The notes beneath the pieces are model-generated. The model ran no database searches. It worked only from the letters and a program-made list of their open reading frames with translations, and was not told where the DNA came from. DNA of 43,400 bases, taken from the NCBI GenBank assembly GCA_047975205.1, contig JBKEDC010000006.1, positions 1-43,400 on the forward strand, written 5' to 3'. Made by a program: the position numbers and the translations under genes. Each line of letters opens with the position of its first letter. Within the stretch, counting starts at the first letter, position 1. This document shows, in pieces, positions 43,226 to 43,400 of the stretch. This DNA is from JBKEDC01 sp047975205. Lineage in GTDB: Bacteria > Bacteroidota > Bacteroidia > Bacteroidales > Prolixibacteraceae.

Positions 43226-43400
43226 ATGGCAACAAGAAGGAAAAACAATTCTAGTTCAAGACCAATCAAAGAGGTTAGGCGTTGCACTCGCAAAGTGTAT
43301 AGTGCAGAAGAGAAAATCCAGATTGTTATGGAAGGCATTCGGGGTGAACTTAGTTCTGCTGAAATATGCTGAAAATACGGCATCCACGACAAAATGGACA
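43226..43400 (+). pseudogene. IS3-like transposase OrfA, broken by an in-frame stop, cut by window end
   Basis: The frame from ATG 43226 reads MATRRKNNSSSRPIKEVRR followed by RKVYSAEEKIQIVMEGIRGELSSAEIC, a helix-turn-helix start typical of IS3-family OrfA proteins. TGA at 43370-43372 stops it, yet the frame continues in register as KYGIHDKMD, and the family normally has Arg at this place (LCRKYGI), so a single CGA to TGA change explains the break. The remainder of the element lies beyond the window. Because the neighbouring genes use normal stops including TGA, recoding is unlikely. Confidence 0.65.

Noticed and set aside
43370..43372. UGA recoding (Trp or Gly) as an explanation for the stop inside orfA
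   Set aside because: Genuine genes in the window end in TGA, e.g. the ATP-grasp ligase at 9724-9726, so UGA is a normal stop.

Overview
The window looks like chromosomal DNA of a low-GC member of the Bacteroidota, most likely order Bacteroidales (inference). The evidence is repeated -7 promoter boxes of the form TAnnTTTG, twice with TTG about 19 bases upstream, a general lack of Shine-Dalgarno sites, and a typical gene set: dipeptidyl peptidase IV, OMP85-like protein, TonB-like protein, class I fumarase, EttA and carboxypeptidase-regulatory-like secreted proteins. No rRNA, phage or CRISPR was seen.

Left part (1-13.0 kb): a tRNA-Lys(TTT) gene with a consensus promoter; a secreted protein with about 13 TPR-like repeats; an S9 dipeptidyl peptidase IV; an OMP85-like barrel protein divergent from a TonB-like protein; a two-gene operon of a RimK-like ATP-grasp ligase with an RLAN-type N-terminus and a GNAT acetyltransferase; then, convergent to these, the late heme genes hemG(Y-type) and hemN. 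Between hemN and the relA/spoT homologue lies a compact unannotated transcription unit on the minus strand (about 13131-13210): a consensus promoter followed within about 50 bases by a GNRA-capped terminator.

Middle part (13.3-21.1 kb): a RelA/SpoT homologue whose hydrolase site looks dead but whose synthetase keeps the RxKD motif; a FtnA ferritin; a class I iron-sulfur fumarase; and a carboxyltransferase (oxaloacetate decarboxylase alpha / pyruvate carboxylase B type) carrying three tandem biotinyl domains instead of one.

Right-centre (21.6-37.6 kb): the main novelty, a tightly packed operon combining two export principles. In order it encodes an ABC-2 ATPase; an 1108-residue ABC-2 permease fused to a peptidase-dead M1-like region and a golvesin-like C-terminal domain; a TolC-like outer-membrane factor; a lipoprotein periplasmic adaptor; a standard RND pump; a 1564-residue RND pump fused to an ABC ATPase whose first strand is separated from its Walker A by a roughly 180-residue membrane insertion; a small ABC-2 permease; and radC. 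The parts suggest a tripartite machine in which proton-driven RND subunits and two ATP-driven modules are physically and genetically coupled.

Right end (37.6-43.4 kb): a small secreted protein, ettA with a nitroreductase, an unannotated 59-residue secreted cysteine-containing protein, gapA with highly-expressed codon use, a YciI-family protein followed by an attC-like or structured palindrome, and a broken IS3-like transposase orfA running off the window end.
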